Origin: a virus | Virus record (IMG/VR): IMGVR_UViG_3300037070_002806 | Location: 1 to 37,437 of that record | DNA length: 37,437 nt | Direction: 5' to 3' (one strand) | Shown here: in pieces, positions 14,022 to 20,375 of the stretch | Position numbering within the stretch: the first letter of the stretch is position 1 | Layout: each line of letters starts with the position of its first letter | The notes under the pieces: model-generated | Databases searched by the model: none | What the model saw: only the letters and a program-made list of their open reading frames with translations | What the model was told of the DNA's origin: nothing | Program-made: the position numbers and the translations under genes

Positions 14022-14249
14022 TTATTTATTCAACTCTTTCAAAATCATGATAATTGCTTCTTGATTTGTCTTTATCAAACCACTTATTTGAGTGATTTGA
14101 GTAGTTGTAGTTTCCATTTCATCTATCGTACTGAAGATAAGTTTATCTTGCTGACGATTGTCTATACGGTTCGTTATAGCAAGGAAAAATAATACAAATA
14201 TTGCGATTCTCCAGAACCATAATTCTTTTGCTGTTACGTTAAATTTCAT
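14022..14249 (-). CDS. Membrane-anchored coiled-coil protein, 75 residues
   Basis: One N-terminal membrane helix (FWRIAIFVLFFLAITN, about 12-27) is followed by a polar, heptad-like domain (DEMETTTTQITQISGLIKTN). The layout, an inner-membrane anchor and a short coiled coil, resembles spanin-like or chaperone-like small phage proteins. It lies outside the lysis block, so a lysis role is doubtful. Confidence 0.6.
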   Translation of the reverse strand: MKFNVTAKELWFWRIAIFVLFFLAITNRIDNRQQDKLIFSTIDEMETTTTQITQISGLIKTNQEAIIMILKELNK

Positions 14250-14250
14250 A

Positions 14251-14370
14251 TTAGTAGAATATTACGTGCTTTGATAATTCGTCCAAGATTATCCCTAATG
14301 CTTGGTAAGTAAGTACAGCAAGGAGGGTAATCATTATTCCGAAGGTTATTTTGTTTACGATGTTAGTCAT
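14251..14370 (-). CDS. Membrane peptide, 39 residues
   Basis: ATG 14370 lies 8 bp inside the upstream gene; TAA 14251 lies one base before the next start. A hydrophobic segment (FGIMITLLAVLTYQALGIIL) spans most of the peptide, with a short polar tail. This is typical for small one-pass proteins in phage early operons. No function was recognised. Confidence 0.5.
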   Translation of the reverse strand: MTNIVNKITFGIMITLLAVLTYQALGIILDELSKHVIFY

Positions 14371-14725
14371 TTGATTCTTCGTTTATTTCTTCTAATGTAT
14401 CCCACATTACTTCGTCGCCACCTAGTTTTTTGAATGATTTATATTCGTCGTTTTCAGAATACGTCATTGGAGGATTGTATTCCCACCATTCAGAACCATC
14501 GTATTCTCCTCGTACGGTGTACGTTTTATCCTTAAAGTATACAACTAAATCTGTTGCTATTGCTGCGGAGCCAAAACCACTATCATATTCAAAGTCTGAA
14601 ATTTCTTTGAACTTTTCTAATGTAATTCTGTATTTACCATCACGACTACCCACAAACATAACATCTTCTTCACTATGTCCACTTCCTTTTATTGCGTTGA
14701 GAGTTTCTTGTTTGAAGTTAGTCAT
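14363..14725 (-). CDS. Hypothetical acidic 120-residue protein
   Basis: Soluble and acidic, with a probable beta-rich middle (YRITLEKFKEISDFEYDSGF, then TDLVVYFKDKTYTVRGEY, and a Trp-Trp pair in SEWWEYNPP). It ends in an acidic helix. It overlaps neighbours on both sides by 8 bp. The fold could be a small sandwich, but no family is recognised. Confidence 0.6.
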   Translation of the reverse strand: MTNFKQETLNAIKGSGHSEEDVMFVGSRDGKYRITLEKFKEISDFEYDSGFGSAAIATDLVVYFKDKTYTVRGEYDGSEWWEYNPPMTYSENDEYKSFKKLGGDEVMWDTLEEINEESND

Positions 14726-14861
14726 TGCAATCTACCATTACTCTGTTGATATGATCTGGACAAAGACTATCTAAGTATCTATCGTGCTTTTCTGCATGGA
14801 TGAGGACAAATACTCCTACCATGATGATTACAATGAACAATACATTTACTTTATTTTCCAT
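14718..14861 (-). CDS. Membrane-anchored small protein, 47 residues
   Basis: Open from ATG 14861, which overlaps the previous gene by 11 bp, to TAA 14718. After MENKVN comes one hydrophobic helix (VLFIVIIMVGVFVLI), followed by a short polar domain with two cysteines (SLCPDHINRVMVDCND). The overlap on both sides and the normal codon pattern support a real gene. Confidence 0.5.
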   Translation of the reverse strand: MENKVNVLFIVIIMVGVFVLIHAEKHDRYLDSLCPDHINRVMVDCND

Positions 14862-15000
14862 GTTTTTTGTTTAATTTAATAATTGCTGGTCTGGTAATTG
14901 ATCTGATAAACATACTTCGATGGTATTTAGGGAGTTTATTTAAGTATGCTGCGATGTCGGGGTCTTCTTGGTATACGATGCGGACTTTATTTTTATTCAT
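14851..15000 (-). CDS. Small basic protein, 49 residues
   Basis: ATG 15000 lies 8 bp inside the HNH gene; TAA 14851 overlaps the next start. It is rich in Lys, Arg and Tyr (NKVRIVYQEDPDIAAYL, then LPKYHRSMFIRSITRPAI). The strand-helix-helix order and charge are compatible with a small DNA-binding (ribbon-helix-helix-like) protein, but the match is only suggestive. Confidence 0.5.
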   Translation of the reverse strand: MNKNKVRIVYQEDPDIAAYLNKLPKYHRSMFIRSITRPAIIKLNKKHGK

Positions 15001-15682
15001 GTTTGTACCCTAGTTGTTCTAATACTTCGTCTTCTAATTTACTGCTCTTTTTACAATTACATGAAATACACAGCGGTTGTATATTTTCTTTATCTCCACA
15101 CATATAATTAACTGTGTTTTTCTTTATCCACTCTTCCCATCTGACTACAGGGACAATATGGTCTGCTACTAATTTTATTTCAGGCTCTTTCTTTTTGCAT
15201 TTCTTACAAGTAAAATTGCAACTTTCTTTCATATCTAACCATTCTTTTTTGGTTATTCTTCCACCTAAGCCTCTTCGTCTTACTCTGAATATTACAGAAT
15301 TGTCTTTTCTCACTTTGTAATAATTAGGATTATTTATTTTTCCTTTTTCTCGATATAGTTTTGCATTTTTATCACCTATACCTCGAAATAGTGGGTGATT
15401 TTCAGTAGGTCTTTCTTTCATCCAAGTTGCATAACATTTTCTTGAGCAAAATTTTTTCCTATCAAAAATTGATAATGGACATTGAAACGTCGTACCGCAT
15501 TGTTTACATTTTTTTGGCTTTGAACTCCAATATCTACCTTTCGAAACTAAACTATGTCTTTTTAGCTGCTCTTCGTTTAATTTCCATCCACCTTTTCGTT
15601 CACCAACTTGCCACGATAATTTGAGTATCTTTGATATTCTTTCACCGTAACTTGATGGCATTTTCTCTCCTTTTTTTGGCAT
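14993..15682 (-). CDS. HNH endonuclease with zinc-ribbon region
   Basis: 229 residues. The N-terminal third is basic, with a Cys-x2-Cys ... Cys-x3-Cys zinc motif (KKCKQCGTTFQCP, FCSRKCYATW). The C-terminal part has a second zinc pair (CKKCKKKEPE) and the HNH core VADHIVPVVRWEEW followed by NIQPLCISCNCKKS. This is a typical phage homing endonuclease layout. It starts one base before the stop of the upstream gene and is inserted in the small-gene operon without breaking it. Confidence 0.85.
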   Translation of the reverse strand: MPKKGEKMPSSYGERISKILKLSWQVGERKGGWKLNEEQLKRHSLVSKGRYWSSKPKKCKQCGTTFQCPLSIFDRKKFCSRKCYATWMKERPTENHPLFRGIGDKNAKLYREKGKINNPNYYKVRKDNSVIFRVRRRGLGGRITKKEWLDMKESCNFTCKKCKKKEPEIKLVADHIVPVVRWEEWIKKNTVNYMCGDKENIQPLCISCNCKKSSKLEDEVLEQLGYKHE

Positions 15683-15955
15683 TTAGATATGAGTTTTTTC
15701 TATGTTATATCCTAAGTCTATCATCATATCTTCTTCTAGTCCATCTTTCTCCTCGTCGTAATCCGATCCCCGTAATTCAGGGTTATCTTTCAATACTTTC
15801 CGCCATGCTCGGTCAAACGTAAGGGTGTTTTTCACCAACTGTGGCAAAAGTTCTTTAAATACCATGTTCGCGATAGCGCGGTTCTTATTTGCTCGTTCTC
15901 TTGCTGGAGGAATATCGGTAATGTACTGTTTTACTATTTCTTGTGCGGTTCTCAT
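15683..15955 (-). CDS. Hypothetical 90-residue protein
   Basis: A helical protein starting RTAQEIVKQYITDIPPARER, followed by a helix with FKELLPQLVKNTLTFDRAW and an acidic tail (GSDYDEEKDGLEEDMMIDL). It overlaps the upstream gene by ATGA. A role in replication is possible from its place in the early operon, but no family was recognised. Confidence 0.6.
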   Translation of the reverse strand: MRTAQEIVKQYITDIPPARERANKNRAIANMVFKELLPQLVKNTLTFDRAWRKVLKDNPELRGSDYDEEKDGLEEDMMIDLGYNIEKTHI

Positions 15956-16218
15956 AAGGTTTTATCTGATAAATCAGCCCATTGACATAATTTATCTGCT
16001 AAATCTCTTAAATCATTAGACGTAAGTGGGACATCGCCTTCGCTTGAAGTGTTTTGAAGTTCTAGTGTTATGTAGTCATTTTGTGAAAGTATGGTACATA
16101 AAGCGAGTAATTTCCCACCTTCCTTGTTGTAGTCTGTCTCACCAGAATCAACAACGTATGTTAGGTCTAAGCTTCTTATATCGTCCATAGGTACTTTTAA
16201 ATCAATGTTGTTGTTCAT
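15952..16218 (-). CDS. Hypothetical acidic 88-residue protein
   Basis: Acidic and soluble, with predicted strands (LKVPMDDIRSLDLTYVVD) and a C-terminal helix (TSNDLRDLADKLCQWADL). It has one cysteine pair far apart and no motif. It is coupled to the next gene by ATGA and separated by one base from the gene before. Confidence 0.55.
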   Translation of the reverse strand: MNNNIDLKVPMDDIRSLDLTYVVDSGETDYNKEGGKLLALCTILSQNDYITLELQNTSSEGDVPLTSNDLRDLADKLCQWADLSDKTL

Positions 16219-16219
16219 A

Positions 16220-16519
16220 TTAGTAAATTGAGTAAAGTCTACTCTTTAGGCTATTAAGCATTTCTTTAGTAGCAAGTGCGTAGCGTTTTAGAACAATTAG
16301 GCGTTGACCTTTTTCTGTTGCTTTCCATTCTATCTTTCGTTGAGCAACTGATACTTCACTATCTTTGTTTCCCATGAATATAGCTTCTTCCTTCTCCAAA
16401 TCTGCCGTCTCAAACATCATTTTTGCGAATAGGTTTGACAATTCATCTCGATAATTCTCTAATTGGTCCTTATCAAGCGTTTTATCTCGCACTGCTTCGA
16501 TTAGTTCAAGCAAGGTCAT
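16220..16519 (-). CDS. Helical protein of unknown function, 99 residues
   Basis: Almost entirely predicted helix, with an acidic N-terminal half (LLELIEAVRDKTLDKDQLEN) and a basic C-terminal half (RLIVLKRYALATKEMLNSLK). It follows the SSB-like gene by one base and may act with it; that is inference from position. Coiled-coil packing is likely. Confidence 0.6.
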   Translation of the reverse strand: MTLLELIEAVRDKTLDKDQLENYRDELSNLFAKMMFETADLEKEEAIFMGNKDSEVSVAQRKIEWKATEKGQRLIVLKRYALATKEMLNSLKSRLYSIY

Positions 16520-16520
16520 A

Positions 16521-17006
16521 TTAGAAAGGTGGCTTATCCATCGGGTCTTTATCCCAGTTCGACCACAACCATTCGCGCCACTTCAATACCGATTCTTCAA
16601 GAGTAAATAGGTTTTTAGGATTTGCGTATTCAGCGACTGCTAATTCAACTGCTTTATTCATCGTAGAAGCGACTTTAATTGACCATTCTTTAGAGTCTTG
16701 GAACTTCGCAATACTGGTTTCCTTTCTTTCCATTACCTTCTCGACTGCCTGTGCCTTCTGATTTGCCATAAATTGGCCTGTAGCAGCTTTTTTAGCGGTA
16801 GTAAGCTTCCAGTACCCTTTCTCGTTTTGAGACAGCTCTCCGTCTATCGTAGGGCGAAATGTACCATCTGGTTCAGTGATTTCTCCGTTCCAAAATGATA
16901 CCTTAAATAGTTCACCGTTTTCGTTACTTACATCTTGGAGTTGCGCTTCGACAAACTTCTTGTCGTTCCATTCTTTACTTTGGGGATTTTTAATTCGATA
17001 TAACAT
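16521..17006 (-). CDS. Putative single-stranded DNA-binding/recombination protein
   Basis: 161 residues. The N-terminal 75 residues have a beta-strand pattern (KFVEAQLQDVSNENGELFKV, then a WNGEITEPDG turn, GYWKLT) compatible with an OB fold. The last residues are KDPMDKPPF, an acidic tail ending in Pro-Pro-Phe like the C-terminal tip that SSB proteins use to recruit partners. It lies in the early operon, where replication and recombination proteins sit. It could instead be an unrelated OB-fold protein. Confidence 0.45.
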   Translation of the reverse strand: MLYRIKNPQSKEWNDKKFVEAQLQDVSNENGELFKVSFWNGEITEPDGTFRPTIDGELSQNEKGYWKLTTAKKAATGQFMANQKAQAVEKVMERKETSIAKFQDSKEWSIKVASTMNKAVELAVAEYANPKNLFTLEESVLKWREWLWSNWDKDPMDKPPF

Positions 17007-17007
17007 G

Positions 17008-17145
17008 TTATTCCTCTAGTTTACTGATAATTTGTTCTTTAATATCCTTATTTGTTTTTCCAATTTCCCATTTACCATTTTCAAATTCATCAAGGGCGAT
17101 TTTTATAAGTGCAACTTGCTGTTCATTCAATTCGATGGTTTTCAT
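17008..17145 (-). CDS. Hypothetical 45-residue protein
   Basis: ATG 17145 overlaps the upstream stop (TAATG) and TAA 17008 lies one base before the next start. A short, charged, helical peptide (TIELNEQQVALIKIALDEFE, then KDIKEQIISKLEE). The tight arrangement supports it. The function is unknown. Confidence 0.55.
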   Translation of the reverse strand: MKTIELNEQQVALIKIALDEFENGKWEIGKTNKDIKEQIISKLEE

Positions 17146-17330
17146 TATCGTCCATCTCCTACTTCTCTGAAAAATTCGACCTTATCAAGTGTTTCGAGGT
17201 TCTTGAGTGTGGTATTACTCATTCCTCCTAACATCTTTTGGAAAGCGATTTGTTCCCTTCGTGTTGCAGGAGCGTATCTCTCCATTTCCGCCCATTCTAT
17301 TGCTTCGTTACCTGTTGTATATTTTTCCAT
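17145..17330 (-). CDS. First gene downstream of the operators, 61 residues
   Basis: Start set at ATG 17330; a GTG at 17387 would add 19 residues but would begin inside the palindromic operator. The sequence is soluble and charged, with AIEWAEMERYAPATRREQIA and a C-terminal helix (LKNLETLDKVEFFREVGD). No family was recognised. Directly upstream lies a region with overlapping TGTGCA palindromes and a TATAAG box. Confidence 0.5.
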   Translation of the reverse strand: MEKYTTGNEAIEWAEMERYAPATRREQIAFQKMLGGMSNTTLKNLETLDKVEFFREVGDGR

Positions 17331-17373
17331 AAATATGCGTAGCTTTTTATTTGGCTTTGCTACTCTTATAGTA

Positions 17374-17397
17374 TGCACTGTGTGCACATAGTGTGCA
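17374..17397. promoter_or_regulatory. Overlapping TGCACA/TGTGCA palindromes (candidate operator)
   Basis: TGCAC-TGT-GTGCA (17374-17386) and TGCACA-TAG-TGTGCA (17383-17397) are two inverted repeats that share bases 17383-17386. A minus-strand TATAAG box lies next to them. The decamer TGTGCAAGTA at 17392-17401 recurs at 18305-18314, upstream of the RHH gene. This is the arrangement expected for cooperative dimers of a small regulator. Confidence 0.55.
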
Positions 17398-17426
17398 AGT
17401 AGTAAAACATTCCGCTTGGGGATATC

Positions 17427-17441
17427 GTATTTGTCAAATAC
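17427..17441. promoter_or_regulatory. 15-bp palindrome GTATTTG-T-CAAATAC
   Basis: A perfect inverted repeat of 7-bp arms with a one-base centre, in the gap between the HNH-AP2 gene and the early operon. It contains TTGACA on the minus strand. Fourteen of its bases recur at 278-291, in the tail-operon promoter region. It may be an operator or a -35 element; alone the repeat is within chance for AT-rich DNA. Confidence 0.4.
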
Positions 17442-17525
17442 TTAAATCAATTCTTAATCCCAGAGGCAGTTTCAAATATCCGAGCCGAAGCAAAGATACC
17501 GTTTGTCTCCGAGATAAAAAATTGA

Positions 17526-18035
17526 TTATATATCGTTTAGTCTTGCAAATTCTCCATGATATTTTATTACTGCCTCATTGTATGCAATGGCCGCATCTAC
17601 CTCATCTTTGAAAGCTCCTATCCATAACTGTTTTCCATTAACGCGAACTGTAACTCTCCACTTTTGTAGATATTCAACAAAAAACACTCCTTTGTATTTA
17701 TTTTTACCTGGATGTTTTTTCGTGTTTTGTGTTTGTTGACACTGTGTTGCCCATCGTAAATTTTCTACTCGATTATCGCTTGAATCTCCATTTATATGGT
17801 CGACAGTTGCCAAATTTAACGGGTTTTCTATAAAAGCTTTCGCGATCAACCTATGAATGTAACACCTGTTTTTACTTTCATTGTACAGATATACAAAATG
17901 ATAAGGATTTTCTTTCGTACCAGAGTTGTTTGGCTTCAAGAAGATATTATTTCGTATAGAAAATATCCTACCATCTGAGTGTACTTCATATAGTCCTTCA
18001 AAACCTTTAATAGGTAATTTAATTATTTCCTGCAT
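17526..18035 (-). CDS. HNH homing endonuclease with AP2-like domain
   Basis: 169 residues. GFEGLYEVHSDGRIFSIRN is the NUMOD4-type start, YIHRLIAKAFIENP then VDHINGDSSDNRVENLRWA is the HNH core, and the C-terminal KWRVTVRVNGKQLWIGAFKD with DAAIAYNEAVIKYHGE matches the AP2 DNA-binding domain often joined to phage HNH endonucleases. It starts inside the last codons of the RHH gene (17-bp overlap), which it may have hitchhiked behind. It cuts related genomes that lack the element. Confidence 0.9.
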   Translation of the reverse strand: MQEIIKLPIKGFEGLYEVHSDGRIFSIRNNIFLKPNNSGTKENPYHFVYLYNESKNRCYIHRLIAKAFIENPLNLATVDHINGDSSDNRVENLRWATQCQQTQNTKKHPGKNKYKGVFFVEYLQKWRVTVRVNGKQLWIGAFKDEVDAAIAYNEAVIKYHGEFARLNDI

Positions 18036-18162
18036 TTTTCTTTAATAATTCTAATAAAAGCATATTCCATGATAAATCAAGCTCTTTTCTTTTAGCTTCT
18101 AATTTCTCCCATGTCTCTTCTGACATTCGTATTGATTTGTTTTTATAATGTGTGTCTCTCAT
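18019..18162 (-). CDS. Ribbon-helix-helix regulator (Arc/CopG-like), 47 residues
   Basis: ATG 18162 to TAA 18019. The strand KSIRMSEETWEKLEAKRKEL and the following helix LSWNMLLLELLKKN fit the ribbon-helix-helix fold: a short basic strand for the DNA groove, then two helices for the dimer. This is the only clear DNA-binding regulator in the early region. Palindromic sites at 17374-17397 and a matching decamer at 18305 lie on both sides, so it may control its own promoter and the early operon. The target assignment is inference. Confidence 0.6.
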   Translation of the reverse strand: MRDTHYKNKSIRMSEETWEKLEAKRKELDLSWNMLLLELLKKNAGNN

Positions 18163-18330
18163 GTATTGCTATTGTCCTACATAACCCCAACCGCCTCACT
18201 CTTCCGATCTGGTTAATTACCTTTCGTTTCCTACTTGATTACTAACTAGAATACCCTTGCCAATACTTAATAATATTGATGAAAGGATTGTATGGAAGTG
18301 TTAATGTGCAAGTAAATAATGAAAATAAAA

Positions 18331-18411
18331 CGCGCGATAAGGATTTGACCCAGAAATGTACGAGACAGTCTTATAAGAACCGTTACTGACATTCCGTAGA
18401 GTAAAGTCACC
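18331..18411 (-). tRNA. Degenerate tRNA-like segment, anticodon loop CTTATAA (UAU, Ile)
   Basis: The minus strand reads GGTGACT-TT-ACTC, then a D-loop with GG, then CAGT. The anticodon arm is CGGTT-CTTATAA-GACTG: 5 pairs including two G-U, and the canonical loop C-U-UAU-A-A. After that, GGGTCAAATCC resembles a T-arm with one base lost, and the 3' acceptor strand does not pair with GGTGACT. This is not a functional canonical tRNA by eye. It may be a decayed tRNA-Ile or a tRNA-like structure. Confidence 0.35.
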
Positions 18412-18415
18412 TTAC

Positions 18416-18466
18416 ATAGAGAGCTTGAAAGTCACAATCGGCGATCAACTCCGATTGTATCTCTAT
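18416..18466. ncRNA. Two-tier stem-loop
   Basis: ATAGAGA (18416-18422) pairs with TCTCTAT (18460-18466), and inside it ACAATCGG (18434-18441) pairs with CCGATTGT (18451-18458) around a 9-nt loop. Fifteen base pairs in 51 nt, in non-coding DNA, is more than expected. It could be part of an RNA, or a site for replication or regulation. Strand is not decided. Confidence 0.4.
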
Positions 18467-18623
18467 ACGACAATATGCTTTTCTACAAAGCTTCACGCGA
18501 TTTATTTCCACTATTTACTTATCAAGGTTCTTAACCGTCACGTCTTCGTTTCGTACGCTTGCCTCCCTGTTATTAATCCTGGGATCTCTACAGCATTAGA
18601 GTTGGGTATGGACTTTAAACAAA

Positions 18624-18657
18624 ACAGCCCGTCCTCGTAGAAGGAAAGGCGGGCTGT
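18624..18657 (-). terminator. Rho-independent terminator of the nuclease operon
   Basis: ACAGCCCG (18624-18631) pairs with CGGGCTGT (18650-18657), with an inner TCCT/AGGA helix. On the minus strand the stem ends CGGGCTG followed by TTTTG. It lies about 90 bp below the stop of the 18750-19016 gene and should end that operon. Confidence 0.75.
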
Positions 18658-18749
18658 GCTGCTCACGACCCCTTCTACAGGTCATGCTATTTAGTTATAT
18701 TTCAATAATAGCAAACTGGTTTTTTAGTGTCAAGAAAAGTTATTAACAG

Positions 18750-19016
18750 TTACGGCATTCGTCGGATTATTCCTATCAAATACCCAATTTTATTGATTCC
18801 TTTCAATGTTGCAATCCGATGCGCCTCACGAATCTTATACTCAGTGAACCCTGCACGGTAGAAAAGCGGCCAAATACTTTTCCCATAGGTCTTCTCTAAC
18901 TCAACCCCCAACTCTTGAAACTCATGTTCAAACTTTGATTTCGTCGGAGTAGGGATAGAAATTAGACTCCCAATAGAGAACAGTGTGTTGGTTGCGAGCA
19001 TTGTTTCTTCATCCAT
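18750..19016 (-). CDS. Hypothetical 88-residue protein, last gene of the nuclease operon
   Basis: The N-terminal part is polar. The C-terminal half (YGKSIWPLFYRAGFTEYKIR, then AHRIATLKGINKIGYLIGII) is a helical pattern reminiscent of C-terminal domains of phage replication-initiation or primosome-type proteins, but the match is by feel only. It follows two nuclease-like genes and precedes the terminator. A replication role is possible. Confidence 0.5.
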   Translation of the reverse strand: MDEETMLATNTLFSIGSLISIPTPTKSKFEHEFQELGVELEKTYGKSIWPLFYRAGFTEYKIREAHRIATLKGINKIGYLIGIIRRMP

Positions 19017-19058
19017 AACTACAGTATATCACCCGTCAAAGAAATGAGGTGTGCATAA

Positions 19059-19397
19059 CTATTTATGTGATAGATATTTCATTATCATGTAAGTCTCTAG
19101 GGGAACGAGGCTTCTTTTAAGCTTTATATAATCAATCACTTTACAATAAGGTCGTAGTTCATCTTCTGTGGCGCGAGATACCATGATTTTATCACACTGG
19201 TCTTTATACTCGTGTATTTTCGCGTGAATTGACGTTGCAAGTGGTAGAATTGCCCACTTCTCATTGACCTGTCTTCCTGCAAATATAAGATTGTGATGCC
19301 AGTCTATTTTCTCATCAGAACGACCAGTAATACAACACTTTTTGTAGTATGGGTCATTTGCCATTTCCTCACGCATTTCATCGGGGATTTTCCTCAT
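19059..19397 (-). CDS. Small HNH-like nuclease domain protein
   Basis: 112 residues. KKCCITGRSDEKIDWHHNLI followed by FAGRQVNEKWAILPL and SIHAKIHEY has the HH ... N ... H spacing of HNH nucleases, with a Cys pair in front. Unlike the free-standing homing genes it is part of a coupled operon (ATGA with the gene before) and has no DNA-binding NUMOD domain, so a native recombination or DNA-processing role is more likely. Confidence 0.6.
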   Translation of the reverse strand: MRKIPDEMREEMANDPYYKKCCITGRSDEKIDWHHNLIFAGRQVNEKWAILPLATSIHAKIHEYKDQCDKIMVSRATEDELRPYCKVIDYIKLKRSLVPLETYMIMKYLSHK

Positions 19398-19744
19398 ATA
19401 CAGTCAATTATAACAGGTTCCTTTCGAGGTTCCCAAATATATAATTTCCGCTTTACACAATTAGGAAAGGGAAACTTTGCAAATTCGATTTTACCTTGTG
19501 ACTTGTGTTTATTGATACCTTGCACTACGTCTGACGTAGTCGCCTTTGCATTCCAAAAGATAATTTCTTCACCATTCATAGCAATACCATCACTCCCAAA
19601 CACGTCTTTTTTCGTCCATATCATTTTTCCGTTACCAATAGGTCGAGACGATACAAATTCAGTGAGCTGTACGGTACATCCTGTCGATTCTAAAAATTTC
19701 TTAGTTTTCAATTTATAATAATTACCCCTACTAGATGTACTCAT
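19394..19744 (-). CDS. PD-(D/E)XK-like nuclease (VRR-NUC/resolvase type)
   Basis: 116 residues, RGNYYKLKTKKFLESTGC at the start, then WTKKDVFGSDGIAMNG and EEIIFWNAKATT. The Asp in FGSDG and the Lys of WNAK sit where the PD-(D/E)XK core expects them (strand, hairpin, strand), though the acidic residue before the Lys is Asn. The C-terminus has YIWEPRKEP. It may be a resolvase or structure-specific nuclease in phage recombination. It overlaps both neighbours by ATGA. Confidence 0.45.
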   Translation of the reverse strand: MSTSSRGNYYKLKTKKFLESTGCTVQLTEFVSSRPIGNGKMIWTKKDVFGSDGIAMNGEEIIFWNAKATTSDVVQGINKHKSQGKIEFAKFPFPNCVKRKLYIWEPRKEPVIIDCI

Positions 19745-20184
19745 ATTTTATATTTTCTGTATATTTCTTTTTCATATCTTTTAATCCAATTACAGTTAGC
19801 GCATAAAACCTGGTATCTTTCTGGTTGAAGTCTTACTTTTGGATAAAGTTTATGTTCAGGTAGTCGCTCATCTTTTCCATCACTATTAACATGGTCAATA
19901 TGTAATGCTCTCCAATCTGAAAATCCACAGGTCCTACATTTTCCATTATCCAAAAAATCTAGTATTGCCTTTCTCCTTATAATTCTTGAATTTATATTTC
20001 TTAAAGATAGAGCCTTTCTAAATTCAGGGTCTTTTGAATTCTCGAGATACCTATCATTTTGTCGTTTTAATACTTTTTCTCTATGTCTTAAATAATATTC
20101 ACGAACTTTTTTTCTATTTTCTTCTACATGAGTAAGATTATATGCTTTTTGCCATTCCTTTTTCTTCTCTTTTGTCCAAGCCAT
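19741..20184 (-). CDS. HNH endonuclease
   Basis: 147 residues. A long basic helical N-terminus (KEKKKEWQKAYNLTHVEENR onward) precedes CRTCGFSDWRALHIDHVNSD and YQVLCANCNWIKRYE, a treble-clef HNH core with the two zinc Cys pairs. It is the first gene after the promoter at 20191 and overlaps the following nuclease gene by ATGA. It may be a homing endonuclease or a native one. Confidence 0.8.
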   Translation of the reverse strand: MAWTKEKKKEWQKAYNLTHVEENRKKVREYYLRHREKVLKRQNDRYLENSKDPEFRKALSLRNINSRIIRRKAILDFLDNGKCRTCGFSDWRALHIDHVNSDGKDERLPEHKLYPKVRLQPERYQVLCANCNWIKRYEKEIYRKYKI

Positions 20185-20190
20185 ACATAA

Positions 20191-20219
20191 ATATTACTAC
20201 GTAAGAGAAATAAAATCAA
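20191..20219 (-). promoter_or_regulatory. Candidate promoter giving a leaderless message
   Basis: Minus strand TTGATT (20214-20219), 17-nt spacer, TAATAT (20191-20196); each box matches consensus at 4 of 6 positions. Only six bases separate the -10 from the ATG at 20184, so transcription would start at or next to the start codon. It would drive the nuclease operon. Confidence 0.4.
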
Positions 20220-20316
20220 ATTTTCTCTAACTATTGCGCCGTTTGTAGTAGTTACCTCTTGACGTTGTGGTGCTCATATGTAATAACTATAACACAGACC
20301 CGTCATAATGATAGTC

Positions 20317-20351
20317 CTTGGAATTACGCCAAGTTAGCCTGTGAGAACAGG
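20317..20351. other. Two adjacent stem-loops in the gap after the lysis genes
   Basis: CTTGG-AATTACG-CCAAG (20317-20333) and CCTGT-GAGA-ACAGG (20338-20351). With the terminator at 20376-20408 and the palindrome at 20429-20442 the gap holds four hairpins in 130 bases. The 7-base loop looks tRNA-like at first, but no tRNA forms. Function unknown. Confidence 0.4.
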
Positions 20352-20375
20352 ATTCAAACATCGAGTATATATACG

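Larger units (their letters stand above)
18163..18749. other. Gene-free region, 587 bp
   Basis: No convincing ORF is present; the rightward frame 18425-18640 lacks any domain or start signal. The region holds a 12-base adapter-like string (18199-18210), a tRNA-like segment (18331-18411), a two-tier stem-loop (18416-18466) and a terminator (18624-18657). It separates two minus-strand operons, so it could also hold the replication origin, but no iterated repeat typical of an origin is seen. Confidence 0.6.

Noticed and set aside
18425-18640. 71-codon rightward frame in the gene-free region
   Set aside because: No domain, no start signal, odd composition, and it crosses a terminator stem.
20300-20365. 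tRNA in the gap after the lysis genes
   Set aside because: A 5-bp stem with a 7-base loop is present, but position 33 is not U, the T-arm does not pair and there is no acceptor stem.
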